Numbered from the stretch's first letter, positions 10,700-22,900 are shown. The stretch is DNA of 64,000 nucleotides from Kingdonia uniflora (GCA_014058105.1 JACGCM010000560.1:4278001-4342000); one strand, 5' to 3'. Notes: generated from the letters alone by a model not told the origin. Made by a program: numbers and translations.

Positions 10700-11420
10700 G
10701 GTTGATAGAGAAAATCTTGCCTGCAAGTTTTTATACTTCTTTCGTCGTCTTTGGAGATGGCATGTTGAGGAGAACCCAAATTTGATCTGGATCGGCCTCA
10801 ATCCCTTTCATGCTGATGAGATGGCCGAGGAATTGGCCTGAGTATACTCTGAATTAACACTTATTAGGATTGAGTCGCAATCTGTAAGATCAAAGAATGT
10901 TGAATATTATGCTAAGATCTGCAATATGGTTGACTGACTGTATGTTATTGCATAAGAGATCGTCAATGTAGACTTCTACGACTTTCCCAGGATGTGCTTT
11001 GAACATAGCTGTCATCAACCGTTGATAAGTCATACCTGCAATTTTGAGTCCGAAGGGCATGACTTTGTAGCAATAAAGTTCTCTTTCAGTGATAAAAGTA
11101 GTCTTTTCTTGATCTCCTTCCAAGAGTGGAATCTGATTGTATCCAGAAGCAGCATCTATTATAGGAGTTCGTGACCTGCTGTGGAATCAAAGATTTAATG
11201 GATGTTGGGAAGAGGAAAACGGTCCTTCAGAGTATGTTTGTTTAGATTTGTAAAATCTACACAAACTCAGACTTTTCCATTCTTCTTTGGGTAGCGACGA
11301 TGTTGAATATCCATTCTGGATATTTGGCTTCTCAAATGAATCTCACTTTGATCAATTTCTCAATCTCCATGTTAACTTTATCTCGAAGGCAAGGTGATAG
11401 TCATCGTTGTTTCTATTTGA
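10700..11420 (-). pseudogene. Element B reverse transcriptase
   Basis: The minus strand begins with an MEIEKLIKVRFI-like motif followed by EAKYPEWI and NIV (about 11380-11300), the start of gypsy RT. The 11123-10890 ORF has EKTTFITERELYCYKVMPFG, LKIAGMTYQRLM and VEVYIDDLL; YIDD is the catalytic box. Downstream, about 10840, an EANPDKC-like region (...RLNPNK) follows. The wording of the palm motifs matches the Tat lineage. Multiple stops. Confidence 0.85.
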
Positions 11421-11765
11421 CCGTTATAGGGTTGATGTTGATGGCCAATTTGTGACATGCCTTGGCCAGATCGACCCCAGGCATCTCTTTGAAAGTTCAC
11501 ACAAAAATGTCTTGATTTAGTCGCAAGAACTGAATGAGAGAATCTTTATCGTGCTAGATCAGCTTGGTACCAATAAAAGTACCATCTACTTGGTCTATCT
11601 ATGTTAACATATTTTGTAGGCTCTTCTGTTGAAGGTTGATTATCAAGGTGATCAGTTCTCTGTAATTGCAATATAGTGTATCTGTTAGAGGTATCTAGAA
11701 TGGTTGAGATGACATTTTTGTAAGCTCGAGAAAGCTTTATACTACCCTTGATTTTATTGATGCCA

Positions 11766-12323
11766 TCATTGTACTTGAAGCGGAGTACATGATAATAGGC
11801 GGAGTGCATGATGATAGGCAGAAATGATTGCTTCTATGTTATAAATCCAGCAGCAGCCCATAAACCCGAGATAACAAGATTTGGCGTTGATGACGTTGAA
11901 GACAACATTAATAGTGGCTGGTCTTGCAGTAATAGGTAAGATAATCTTGCCTACTCGCTCTTCTTTAGAACCATTGAATCCACTGATATCGGTACCGTTT
12001 AGAATAACTTGATCGGCCAGTCCCATCTGGTCGATAGTACTTTGAAAGAGAATCTCGATACCGCTTCCAGTATCGATCATCATTGTGCGCATGACACAAT
12101 TTTTCATCTTGAGCATTATGACTAATGCATCATGATGTCGAAATTTTACATGACTAATGTCATAATCTTCGAATGAGATCCCAAGCCAGTGATTGCTCAA
12201 CTCAGGCAGAAGCTTGGCTTCTTTGTTTTGAGGTGTGAGATCGCAGCATTCTGACAGTCTCCTTCGCTTGAATTGACAAGAGTTGGTGATCTGATGGATT
12301 TTGATCATATTGCTGTGGTACAT
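11766..12323 (-). pseudogene. Element B aspartic protease region
   Basis: The 185-residue frame contains MIDTGSGIEILFQSTIDQMG at about residues 80-100, with the DTGS active-site motif, then ISGFNGSKEERVGKIILPI and a VFNVINAKSCYLG segment, as in gypsy retropepsins (..LIDTGSSADILF..). It lies between gag and RT in the normal order. This is one of the better preserved frames of B. Confidence 0.8.
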
Positions 12324-12329
12324 ATAATA

Positions 12330-13960
12330 GAGATGTTTTTCCTCAGCTTGATCTTTGACTTGGACGATTTCAAGCTACTTCTTATAGCTGCCATCTTTGT
12401 ATGATTCCAGGTCGATAATGTATTCAAACATCCGTCCCCCTTTGAAAATGAACACCAGGAACCTCTAAAAAGCATAGCAGTTGTCAGTAGAATGGTGATT
12501 TACCTTGTGATGCATGCAGTGCGGGTGGTTCTCAATTGGTGAGAGAGACGACATAGCTTTCCCTTGGAGAGGATTGAAAAAATTATGGAGATTCAAACAT
12601 TCATCCTAGGGAGGACCAGTTTGGGTAGTGAACCACCTTTTCGAGGGTTGCCAGTATTTCCCTTGGAACACTTTTGATCACCCTGATTCTCCTTTGGTTC
12701 AGTACTTTGATCTGTGGATGGACCTTTCGTGGTTAGGATGGATTTAGTATATTTATGGCTTTCGGGCATCATCCTTTCCAGGTCGACATAACTATTGACC
12801 TTGGTGATCATATCATCCATGGTCGCAGATTTATTAAGAGGTGTTCTTTAACCTTGTATTCGTGCTGGAGCACGTTGGTAAAAGCAGTAACAGCTATTTT
12901 CTGATTGAGATTGTCTACTTTACATGTGAGCTCCAAAAACTTTTTTGCAAAAGCCTCGAGCTTCTCTCCGTATGACTGTTTAAGATAAATAAGGGAATAT
13001 AAACTCTCCTCATTGTCTCTGTTATGAGCGTAGGTCTTGATGAATTATTTTTGCAGCTGATTGAATGTGAGTATGGAATCTTCAGGCAAAGAGTGAAACC
13101 ACCAGAGCGGTTCCTCCTGTAAACTTGATGCGAACAATTGGTAGAGAATGCGGTTTAGATTGGAATACAACCCCAACGAATCACGGTATTGTTGAATGTG
13201 TTCCTTTGGATCGGTGCCCTTGCATTCACGAATTTTTAGAGTATGGAAACCTTTTGGTATTTACATATCGAATAGTTCTTTGGCAATTGGACTCCCTTAT
13301 AACTTGGTAAGGTCGCCTGTAGTTCCCAGAACTTATGCTTTGATCAACTCATTGATACGTTGATCCATATGCTCCTGTGTAACATATTGGCGTGTTGGCT
13401 GAGTCGCTTGATGAGGAGGTTGAGGATTATGAGTACCGGTACCCTCACTTAAAGGATCACGTATTGGAATTCGAGGTTGAGGCTACTGTTCTTCCTCCTG
13501 TCGTAGGGGAAATTGGTGACCTCTGCTAATTTTGGACTGAACTTTACCACCCAAATGAATGGAAGGTTGATGTTCGCGCAGAATATTTCTAGAATAGTTT
13601 TGCTGGTGGCTCCTCAAGGTCCTAACCTTTCCTGTATAAAAACTTAGGAGCTTTTTGGTAATTGATTGCGATCTCCTGTTGGAGGAACCTGTTGAGTGTC
13701 TTGTAGAGCTTATAATATAGTTTGCATGGTTGTCATATAGTCTTCATGTCGTTTAAATACTGTCAAACGAGCTTATAGCTCGGCTTCGAGATCCTTCTCA
13801 CAGAACTCACGGTCAAGAGTTAACTGACGTTCGAGCTCATTTTGTTTCTCTGTTTCGGCGTGAAGATTCGCCCGTAGCTCTGTAAGTTGTTCCGGCTCAA
13901 CTGAAAGTGACCATGATTGAAATTTGTAGTAGATTGAATATATGCCTTAGGATATCGTAG
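12330..13960 (-). pseudogene. Element B gag
   Basis: Badly broken. Readable pieces include YGEKLEAFAKKFLEL near 12970-12920 and MDDMITKVNSYVDLERMM (12820 leftward), matching the Tat gag core and the region after it. A Glu/Arg-rich heptad stretch near 13750-13850 and a PPTGDRNQ piece near 13690 lie toward the N terminus. No zinc knuckle was identified. Position, right after the LTR and PBS, supports the call. Confidence 0.6.
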
Positions 13961-13973
13961 AAATGTCTTCTTT

Positions 13974-13989
13974 CCCATAGACGGCGCCA
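13974..13989 (-). other. Primer-binding site of element B
   Basis: On the minus strand TGGCGCCGTCTATGGG starts two bases after the LTR end (..TTACA). TGGCGCCGTC-type sites are characteristic of Tat/Athila-like plant gypsy elements. This fixes 13992 as the inner LTR boundary. Confidence 0.85.
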
Positions 13990-13991
13990 AA

Positions 13992-14608
13992 TGTAATGGT
14001 CTAATTTTGTAAGCTCGAAATGGCTTAGAATTAGCTCTTACACCAATGTTCTTGTGAGAAAAACTAATATGAAATAAGAAATGGCACGGGTGATTTAGCA
14101 TGGAAAACCTCTGAATAGGTAAAAAATAATGACCTCGAGTTGAAGGTTTTTATAATAGTGACTTTTATTGCTTGAGGCTAATATCTTATTATAAGTGATC
14201 TCTCGAACTAGAAATATTGGATCTTGTAAAATAAAAAGTTTGATGCTTTTGAGAATCTAGAAAATTTAGTTTTCTTGGTGATTTCTCCTATATTTTTCTG
14301 ATTCTTGTCTCTTCTGGAACTTTTTCTTTATATAGGCCCTCACCGCAGTTCTTTATCATGTTAAAGCACGTTCTCCGAACAAGGTGGTAAGTGGTGGTTT
14401 ACTGAGCAACTATTGAGCTCGTGAGAGACAGGTGTCTTTGACTTGTTCATATATTTCTATTGAGCTCAACCCATGTTCTTCTTTAGTTCGTGGCATAGGT
14501 GCCAATGCTGACTGCTTATGTCAAATGTAGAATGCGTGAGTCTGATATGGAGATAGCTTGAGCTGGAAATAGCTCGAATTGGGTTAGATCGAAGGATAAG
14601 CCCCTACA
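13992..14608 (-). repeat. 5' LTR of element B
   Basis: 617 bp; minus-strand ends TGTAGGGG...ATTACA. A CCTATATAAAG box (plus-strand 14326-14336) lies centrally, as expected for an LTR promoter reading leftward into gag. The outer flank (14609 on) is L1-a coding sequence. Confidence 0.8.
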
Positions 14609-16940
14609 CTTACCGAACAAACTAATAAGAGTCCCCAAAGGGTACCAAGGGTCATTCCAAAATAGAGTTTCATGGCCTTGCCCAATAGTATAGATAATGG
14701 CTTTCTCAATAATAGGTATATCCTTGAGGATATTCCTCCAAACCTAAGTGCAATCAATAGGGATATCCATGGTCTAAAATTTCTTTCTTTTGATCAAGTT
14801 ATTAATCCACTTAACCCACAAATATACCTTTTTTGGCAATAATAGTCCAAGCATGTTTAGCATTAGCAGCTAGATTCCTGGTTATAAGATTCCTAATTCT
14901 AAGATTGACCTCATTATATGGGTGATAGGCATTGGTCCAACTCACCATAACACTGTTATTCCCTAATTAGAACCATAGCGTAAGAGTTTTTTCAAATTCT
15001 AGTAAGGGCTTTAATATATAGTAGACAAAGGGAGATTAAAGCGACTAATCCAATACACATACATACTAGAAAGAGCTGCTTATCAAAGTTAACCTACTAG
15101 CATAAAAGATAAACTTACTCTTCCAAGAGCTTACTCTTTTGTACAGGTTTTCCACAAGGGGGAAACAATCTCTTTCCTTCAATCTAGTTGTGATCAGAGG
15201 CAGATCCCCAAGTACATAAGAAGTAAAATACCCATAACAATGCCCAACATGGAACTAATAGCAAAACTCAGATTGGCATCCACACCTGTAAAGTAGTTCT
15301 TACTTTTATCATGATTGACCATCAGTCCTACAAATAGGAATAACTAGTCAATAGTGAGTGGAAGGGACGTAGCAGTCTGAATGTCACCTTTCATAAACAC
15401 TATCAAGTCATCAACAAAACATAAGTGAGAAACAATAGGATTAAGAAATTTAGGGTGCATGTTAAATTCTTTAAGATCAACTTGTTATTGTAAAGCTCTA
15501 GAAAAATTCCATGATAAAACAAAAATATAGGGAGACATAGGATCACCTTGTCTAAACCCTTTTTTGCCTTTGAAGTAGCTATTGAGAGAGCCATTAATAG
15601 CAATAGAAAAATTTAGTAGTAATAATGCATTCCATAATCCAATTTATCATTATTCTAGGAAAGTTAAACTTGGTAAGCACAACCCTAATAGCCTCTCAAC
15701 TCACCATGTCAAAAACCTTTCTTAGATTAATTTTAGCAGTACATCTACTAGTTCGTACTTTTATTTCTATGGTAGTTTCTAAGAATTTCATGAGTGAGAA
15801 GAATGTTATTAGTAATGCTTCTATTAAAAATAAAAGCAGGCTGATTCTGAGAAATAAGAGGTCTCACAGCAAGCGTAAGTCTTGTTGCAATCACTTTGGA
15901 TATGCATTTGTACATAAGATTACAACAAGCTATAAGCCTAAACTCATTAAAAATCTTAAGGTTGCCAACTTTAGGAATAAGAGTAAAAATTGAAGTATTA
16001 AGTTGACCAAGTAACTTACCTGAGTAGAAAAAATTGAGAATGGCATCTATGAAGTCTTTACCAATAATGTTCCATGCTTTCTTAAAGAAATAGGCTTTGA
16101 ATCCATCGGGACCAGGAGCCTTATCATTCCCAAGACTTGACAGAGGTTCAATGTTCTCATCAGAAGTTACCACTTTAATTAAACTTTCTCTAATCTCATC
16201 ATTCAGCCCATCCACAATGTTAATATCTTCCAAAAGATTAAAATCATCCTCTTTACTAGTGACCAATATGCCTTTAAAGTACCTAATACCCTCTTTAATA
16301 ATCTTTTCTTCAGTAAAAAAATCATTACCACTGAGATCTTAAAATCTTATTCCTGGCTTTCCTAGCCTGAATAAATCTATGGAAGAACTTGGTATTACTA
16401 TTACCCAATTTAAGCCACTTTACTCTAGAATTTATTCTAGTACAAGTTTTTTCCTTTATTAACACAATCTGCATAATCTCCAAAGATTGCTTTCTCTCCC
16501 ATAATAAGAGTCTGATTAAGGGGGTCAGTTTAAAGTGAATCCTGAACCATGTACAACTTTAATTTGGTAGTGATGGTCTTATTACTAAGATTACCCCTTC
16601 TAACTTTGAAAACCTATAAGAACTTCTTCTTAACTCTTTTTAACTTTTGAGAAAATCAATAGGCTGGATCCTACCCCCTCCCAACAATCTCAAGCAGTAT
16701 TCTGAAAATGAGGTTATTTGCCAAGAAGTTGAATAATTTAAAGGGTTTTTTATGGTAAAATGATCAAAGACTTTAGCTTTTAAAAACTCTACTTCAAAAT
16801 TATGAAATCTGGTAGTCTAGTCAGAATTAATAAGGATTATGTCAAGATTACAATAAACCCTTTGCCCTAAAGTATTTCTATTAGACCAAGTCAAAAAGAA
16901 ACATTTAAATTTATAATCATTTAACCCAAAATTCTGCATG
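14609..16940 (-). pseudogene. L1-a LINE ORF2, end of endonuclease, reverse transcriptase and downstream region
   Basis: Reading leftward: TWSNRNTLGQRVYCNLD (end of the endonuclease, about 16890-16830), then WLKLGNSNTKFFHRF (about 16400), then the RT frame 16266-15748 with DKAPGPDGFKAYFFKKAW, TLIPKVGNLKIFNEF and YKCISKVIATRL, then [12 protein letters not shown] sequence (about 15540), a FVDD catalytic box near 15405, and further C-terminal motifs ending LFWNDPWYPLG-like at about 14640. These are standard for plant L1 elements. It is cut at 14608 by element B and at 16945 by the 16946-21165 insertion. Many stops; inactive. Confidence 0.85.
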
Positions 16941-17093
16941 AAATTAAAACTGAAAAATAATTTGACAGTTATATTACCAACTCCCAATTTCATTCAATAC
17001 AAATCAAAATAGTACAATGCAAGCAGAAAATACAAATAGCCTTCTATACCCATCCTAAACACTCAACAACCCACCAAGAAGCCCCTATTTATC

Positions 17094-17430
17094 ATCGGGA
17101 AACTTCTCGCTCTCAGCCTCCACAGCAGAATCCTCCTGCTCCTCCATCTCATCCGCAAAGGATTCTAGCAAGTACAACCGATGGCCCGAAAATGGACCCA
17201 TCATCTGAAGAATCCCCCACCAATATGAAAAGGACATTCCAGCAATGGGTTCCCCGGGTTATGCTTCAAGCAGGTTTGGCATCTCCGCGTCGATATCTTG
17301 ATCGACAAGAAACCTCTGTCTCAGCTCCTGCATCTTTTCCTGCATACAAATAGCCTTTGCCACAATCCGGTCCTGCTGATTAACCCGGGAAGAACTGCCG
17401 CCATTTTGGGACGAAGAAAAAGAAATTATG
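17094..17430 (-). pseudogene. Small antisense ORF a1, copy in A'
   Basis: Counterpart of the 3061-2690 frame: SSSQNGGSSSR, QELRQRFLVDQDIDAEM, GEPIAGMSFSYWWGIL, MMGPF, LLESFADEMEEQEDSA and PDDK. One stop lies after LLEA (17259). The start codon of the A copy is ATA here (..IISFSSS). Compared with A it reads further, with the GILQMMGPF joint open, so the protein is probably about 110 residues in its intact form. Family unknown. Confidence 0.5.
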
Positions 17431-18169
17431 TTCAGAAGAAGAAAGAAGAAATATGAGAAATTCTCCTCGCAAAACCCCAATTTATACATGAAAGGTACAT
17501 TTAAAGCATTCCCTAATACCAAGTTACATTCATTACGGTCTTCAATTCCTCTCTTGGATAACCCAACAGTCAGACCTTTCCAACTTCCTAGACATAACAA
17601 TTTCATATGTATCCACATTCAAACCCCATTTCCAAGGACATATAGTCGACGAAATCCCCAGCATCGACCGTCGACCCCTTCCACATTTTTTCTCATACCT
17701 CTGTCACGGAGTTTTGACTAATACAGGGTCAATTATCTTCGGCCATATCTTTATACTTCGAAATAAATTTTTTCCAACGTTCGATGAGATATATTTTCTA
17801 TCGCACTTATAAGTCTATTCGTCTACAATGTCTACCAGATAAAAACACATAAAATTACAGCAAAACATTGTTCCTATTCCATTCCAGAAATTACAACAAC
17901 AGAAACAGCAAATTTGCAAACCCAATTATACAAAACCACAACAAAAACAGAAAGCTCCCAATACAACCACAAAACAAAACCAACCCCCCCCCCATCATCA
18001 CCACCTTGCCACTGCGTCAAGCAGGAGCCGCCCTATTTCCAGACGGGCCAGTGCCACTCGCCGAGCCTTGTCCCTCTAATTGCTCTTCCGCCTGAACGAG
18101 AATTTCTGCCAAAGCTATCAGGAAGAAGTAACGTTCTTCAGCAGTAGTAAAATAAAACTTCATCTGCCT

Positions 18170-18358
18170 CTAGAAGTGAGAATAAGACTCCCCGTTGATG
18201 GGTTCCCCAGGCTCCAACTCCACCAGCTCAGGCATGTCCCAGTCGAGTTCATGGTCACCGAAAAATTTCAACTTCAGATATACGGTCTTTCGCCCTACAC
18301 AACGGTCTCTGGAAAATCCCATCTTCTGCTGGTAGCGGGTGTTAGGCATGGCATCCAT
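18170..18358 (-). CDS. Small antisense ORF a2, copy in A'
   Basis: The ATG at 18358 (MDAMPNTRYQQKMGF) matches the A copy's start. Conserved blocks are RYQ.K.GF, DR.VGRKT, ELDWDMPELVEL and GEPINGES. After the stop at 18170 a further reading (RQMKFYFTTAEERYFL) parallels the C terminus of the A copy (HLKYYFAIA), so the stop is probably secondary. Antisense to the element; function unknown. Confidence 0.45.
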   Translation of the reverse strand: MDAMPNTRYQQKMGFSRDRCVGRKTVYLKLKFFGDHELDWDMPELVELEPGEPINGESYSHF

Positions 18359-18619
18359 AATATTTTTTGAAAAATGCAGAAGGAGAAGAGAAATGTAGAG
18401 AAATATAGAGTATACAGTGTTCCTACCTTCATAACCCATACTTATAGCCCCATCTAAACTCATTATGACTCCATAACCACCAACATTTCTTTATTACCCT
18501 CTTTTACTACCTCCCACTAAAACCAATAGCCAAACCGCTCAGCTTCCAACGCCAAAGAGTTTTCACAGCAAACGCCTCTACACCTATTTTTTTGATCCCC
18601 TTCGCTGAGAGGGGGCGAA

Positions 18620-19362
18620 TGTAGTAGGCTACTCGTAGTCTTCTACCCTAGTCAAACACTCGAAGGCTACTTCGAAGCCTACTCGAATATCTTGAAGCCC
18701 ATCCAATCCTTAAACAAGTCTCCCAAAGATCACCCGAAGACAAAGCCTCGACTCTGAACAAACCCCGAAGATGAATTCCACATCGCATCTGAAACAGTTC
18801 GACCATATCTGTACATTGTCGAAGTATGACTAGACAGACAGCCAGCTCACTAATCAAGACGGTGGCGATGTTGGTCCTTGCAGCTACAGTGATAGACCCA
18901 ACAGCCGTAGCAATGTCAGAGTACAGAAACAGACCCAACAACTATTACAGTGACAGCTTCGACATTTTCGGCTTCCATACCCATTTCAGGATATCTGCTC
19001 GATATCTGGATGGTACCCTTGTAATGTGATCTAACCTTTGTGACGCAGCCCTTCCTATGCTCTATAAATAGGAGAGATGGGGAACCAAGGAGAGGTTACG
19101 AATCTCCCCTCTGAGCCCTTACAGTTTACCTTCAATCATCTTGTAAAACCCAGTGCTCAAACCTTCGACTACTCGACATAAATATAAACACTCTTAAAAA
19201 TCTTCATCAGAGGTCGTGGAGAGTCACATTCTAGGCCTCCACGCAAGTATATTGTCTATAGATTATTCCCAATCTAGATTATATACTTGATTCCCTGTGA
19301 TAACGGATTAACCCCATGGTGTAAGAGCCGACTTTTCCATCTTAAGAAGTTAGGTCCCTACA
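18620..19362 (+). repeat. 3' LTR of A'
   Basis: 743 bp, TGTAGTAGG...CCCTACA, preceded by the polypurine tract GCTGAGAGGGGGCGAA. TATAAATA at 19063-19070. Colinear with the LTR at 4257-4991, including the AGGTCGTGGAGAGTCACATT block, with many substitutions. Confidence 0.85.
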
Positions 19363-20684
19363 AGCATTATCATATCCCTTCTCGGTTCAAATCACAATTT
19401 CAGTTTTATTGAGTTATACTATCGATATTATTTTATTCGAGAAATATTTAATTTCCCTAATACATTATCTCAAAAAAATAAAAAATATATTTGAAGCTTC
19501 TCGAGGACGTTTATATTGCACCCAGATTCTCACCAAAAAGAGACCAAATCAATTTTTTATTTTTATTTTTGGTCTTCTCCAGTGTAAAATCATACAAAAT
19601 ACGGCATACATTTCGGCAAGTTATTTTCCCTCAAAACCCACAACTTAAATACCCCCTGGTACCTCAGAAATTACCCAAAGTTGTATTATCAAACCTACAG
19701 CTCCAAAAATTAATTTTTTCTCCACATCACCAGAAAAGAAATCAGGCCCAATACTCTAATATCATCTTTGACACCGTACATGCATCAACAACATCTCAGT
19801 TTCATCTCAAAATTAATAAAATCACACAAAAACCCTAAAACAATTTTTAATCAATTTCTCCACAACTAAGTCACTCTTACTCAAATTCATTCATACAAAT
19901 CACAATTCAAATTGTTATCTACAAAGGTTTTCTACAGAAATCATCATTACATGAAGAAAGTATCGAATAATTTTTTTTTAAGAAATAGTAAAACCAACCT
20001 TGTTGGCGAGTAGCCCGTGAATATATCTCTTTTACAAGTTTTGCTCTCTTGATAAGCACATAAATCTCCTCATAACCAATGCTTGATGGATTAACAATAG
20101 CAGAAGACGATAAGTCGCCTTTAAAATTTTCTAAAAAATTGGAGTATAAATAATCGGTTTTAAAAATTGGAGTACCAACTGTTTTAAACACTTCGCATAC
20201 CTTTTCTCAAAATCCTGAACCCTTCGTCTCCTAAAAGACATCAGGCTATTACATTGGTTCTCTAACCTGTCTAGATACATCTCTACCTCTATTTTCTCTA
20301 TCTTTACTAATGCAGTTTTTAAACTCATAAAAAGAGACCATACATTCACTTCTTATAGCCTAATACATCACCTATAGGAATGCACCTAGCCATTGTTCTT
20401 TAAAATAAATGAACCATATCTTTCCTTTTAATTAACTCCTATTTTAACGGGACAGTTGTAACCATAATTCACATTTCAAAATTCCAAAACATGTTCGATA
20501 AAAATATAGTTACTACTAGAAACATCGATAAAAATTCATCCAAAATCATTTTATTAACATCGACAAGATTACATCAATTATTTTATAGTTGAAACAAAGC
20601 ACATGATTGATCTATACCTAACCACTAGGTTCAGAATGTTCTTCTCAACACAATAACAAGTAATTGTATCGAGAATGGGACAAT
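19363..20684. other. Unassigned sequence between two LTRs
   Basis: Probably the internal region of the element whose LTR starts at 20685. Two overlapping minus-strand frames (20349-20131 and 20191-19919) read VKIEKIEVEMYLDRLENQ, FRRRRVQDFEKRYAKCL and EIYSRATRQQG, a charged, helical protein I cannot place. By analogy with A and B it could be another antisense gene. The rest (19363-19918, 20350-20684) is A/T-rich with no recognised feature. Confidence 0.35.
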
Positions 20685-21165
20685 TGTAGTAGCATATTCC
20701 CCAGACTCGATAAAGACAAGTTAAATAGAGTCAAGTCGAAGGTATCTTGTCATTTGAGAAGGAATTGTGGTAGCATATTCCTCAGACTCGAAAAGGAGAA
20801 GCTAGCAAAACAAAGTCAAAGGTGTATGACCGTTCGAGAAGGTGTCAAACCCACGTCTATAGATCTCAACCCTCTACAGTAATTGTTACACTTGGAAAAT
20901 AGAGCCGTTGTACGTGATCTGTGAAGCTCACTCGCCACCCATTAAACCAGGAGATCAAATATTTTGCAACTGTCTATATCCATTATAAATACAGGCATAG
21001 CAGATGTCAACAAGAAGGGATTTTTTAGAGATATCATTCTTGATTAAACATATCAAATCTCTCAGCAATTGTAATAATCTCGCACATATTGGATTTATAC
21101 CTAAAATTCATCTCGAGCTCATGGTTTTTCTAGGGTTTTACTTAGTTTCCACGTAAAATCTGGTA
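20685..21165 (+). repeat. Probable LTR of a further Tat-like element (G)
   Basis: It starts TGTAGTAGCATATTCC after a purine-rich GAGAATGGGACAA stretch. The start resembles the A and A' LTR starts (TGTAGCAGCC, TGTAGTAGGC). A near-copy of the first 25 bases (TGTGGTAGCATATTCCTCAGA) recurs at about 20767, an 80-90 bp internal duplication. TATAAATA at 20984-20991; the end region has GTTTCCACGTAAAAT. The right boundary is approximate, set where L1-a endonuclease sequence resumes. Confidence 0.55.
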
Positions 21166-21697
21166 TGTTCCCATTTTGTTTATAAAATCACCATAACCTC
21201 ATCATTACTAGGAGTATTGGCAAAGTTTACTAGCCGGAAAACTAGCCATTACACAAGCTTCCCTCCTAGTTTATCTTGGGAATTTACAATCAAATTGTAA
21301 TTACCCAAAAGACTCCAAGGTTTATTCATTTTTAAATACTTGCTAACAATATGACTCCAGAGGCCTATTCTTTCAATATGATCATTATATCCGCAAAGTA
21401 ATAGAAATATGAAAAATCATACCATCCTCCATCTTAAAAATAATTTGCTCTTCAATCTTCAAATCAGAAGGGTTCCAAGAAAGCCAACAAATTCTGCTAG
21501 TAATAGTGCAATTATAGTTATGAACACATTCCCATCCTTAAAAAAAATAGGGTAATCTCTTTGGACTTGGCTTCACCCACCTTTGTTTATACTAGTCCTA
21601 CAATACCAAGATTAAATTTCTTAATCCACTTTTTGATCCCATTTTGCCTATAAGGTCTGCATATTCCTCTAACATTCCAACAACCAACACTACTCAT
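21166..21697 (-). pseudogene. L1-a LINE ORF2 start, endonuclease N-terminal part
   Basis: The ATG at 21697 gives MSSVGCWNVRGICRPYRQNG, the WN.RG start of plant L1 endonucleases. IVGLV follows, then LGNYNLIVNSQDKLGGKLV (GDFN-like motif with N-Y for D-F) and FANTPSNDEV near 21200. It is interrupted there; the next endonuclease motif (NFGLNDYKFK..TWSN) resumes at 16935, so the two parts belong to one frame split by the 16946-21165 insertion. Several stops. Confidence 0.75.
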
Positions 21698-21769
21698 AAG
21701 AAACAATGGGGGTTCCGCTCCAAAAATAAAATAAGGCCAAAGAGTGGTAGCATGATCCTCAAAATAAAT

Positions 21770-22900
21770 TTATGGGCCTCTCATGAGAGTAGCTTATAAG
21801 CCAAGGGTAATGCTCCTTCACAATACATGTACAAGGAATAAACAAATAAGAAATAAAAGCTCCCTCTCACACAAATGAAGATGACTCTTTTAAGGGGAGA
21901 ACAATTGTTGTCTCAAACTCTCACTCTTACTCAAATATAACCATCTTATACTCTCTACTCTCAGCACTGAAAAAGGCACTCACTCTCTTAAACTAAGTTT
22001 TTTCATGCTTTCTGGTAGGACTGTCAATGGATTGGATATAATCCGAAATTTGATTCCTTTTAAGGATATGGATGTCATTTTTTTCCAATTCGAATTCCAT
22101 TCGATCCGAATAAGGATCATCCAAAATAATTTCAGATTGGATTTGAAAGGTCCCTAGTTCAATCAAATAAATATCTGATCCGAAGTTATATACCAATATG
22201 TTTATATTTTATCAATGTTAATGTTCTACAACAATTATAAATATATTATATACAATAAGAAAACAAGTAATAACACATCTAGCTTTGTATCTAAGTGTTA
22301 CTCAGTTCTTAAAACCCATGAATGGTCATGGGTTCAAACCTTTGCATCCACTTTTTTATTCATCAAATAAAATTTTGGTCGAATCGGATTTTGGATTGGA
22401 TCGGATATAGTGTTACTTACAAAGTTTCGGATCGGATTCAGATTGTAGTAGATCTGGTCTGAATCTCTACTTTCTGGGGATAGGCCCCTGCAAGAATTCC
22501 ATACTATGAAGATCCACGAGGGCCCATGCACAAAACCAACACAAATTAGCAAAAATAGCACCCTCTCTCACTATTGGATTTGATTTCTTTTTAAAGAGTA
22601 TGTTGGTTCAATCACTCTCTCATAAAACTGAAATAAACCAGTACTAACACTCTTCAACCCCTTTTAATATGAGTGCTCATTAAATCTCTCATGAAAACTT
22701 TTGAGTAACTTCATGGGGGGAGGCCTCTGTAGGATTTCCAAGAGCTAAATAATTCTTACAAAAAATAATAACAAGATTAGTAAAACCAATTTCCTCTCTC
22801 ACAAATTAAAATGACTCCATTTTAGGATGGGTTTTTGGGCTTAGTCACATTCTCACCACTCGGTATTGAGAGAACACACATCAAAATCTCCTAGCTTTTG
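21770..22900 (-). repeat. ~240-bp unit repeated three times between L1-a ORF1 and ORF2
   Basis: Units begin near 21774, 22481 and 22722 with GGCC(C/T)CT; each has a CTCTCTCAC..A block followed by a T-rich TTTTA(A/G)G block about 110 bases in. The first and second are 707 bases apart only because a 454-bp element with its 8-bp TSD (22016-22477) lies between them; without it the spacing is close to 240. Units are strongly diverged. Confidence 0.5.
22016..22469. mobile_element. 454-bp non-autonomous hAT-like element
   Basis: Flanked by the 8-bp direct repeat CTTTCTGG at 22008-22015 and 22470-22477. Its ends read TAGGACTG and, on the other strand, TAGAGATTC, fitting the loose hAT end consensus. 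The interior has many inverted GGATCGGAT/ATCCGAT motifs near both ends and no ORF. A GGTTCAAACC B-box-like sequence at 22331-22340 is noted but is not enough to call a SINE. Confidence 0.6.

Larger units (their letters stand above)
4992..14608 (-). mobile_element. Tat-like Ty3/gypsy element B, truncated at its 3' end
   Basis: Reading right to left: 5' LTR (13992-14608), PBS (13974-13989), gag, aspartic protease, reverse transcriptase, RNase H and integrase in the Ty3/gypsy order, then a tandem array, then a plus-strand antisense coiled-coil gene. The 3' LTR is missing; the element stops at 4992 where element A's LTR ends, so the rest may lie beyond A, outside the window. RT and integrase motifs and the TGGCGCCGTC-type PBS match the Tat lineage. 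All ORFs are broken by many stops and shifts, so this is an old copy. It sits inside L1-a, whose reverse-transcriptase region resumes at 14609. Confidence 0.85.
16946..19362 (+). mobile_element. 5'-truncated fragment of an A-related element (A')
   Basis: It aligns with element A from about 2536 to 4991 in order: A-rich start, ORF a1, spacer, ORF a2, polypurine tract (18604-18619) and 3' LTR. It therefore lacks everything upstream, including the antisense gene and the ~27-bp array. It lies inside the endonuclease region of L1-a together with a second LTR remnant to its right. No matching TSD is seen at its edges, so it may be part of a larger composite insertion. Confidence 0.8.

Noticed and set aside
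22331..22340. tRNA-like B box GGTTCAAACC, possible tRNA gene or SINE
   Set aside because: No cloverleaf, no convincing A box at the right distance, and the surrounding 454 bp have hAT-type TSDs.
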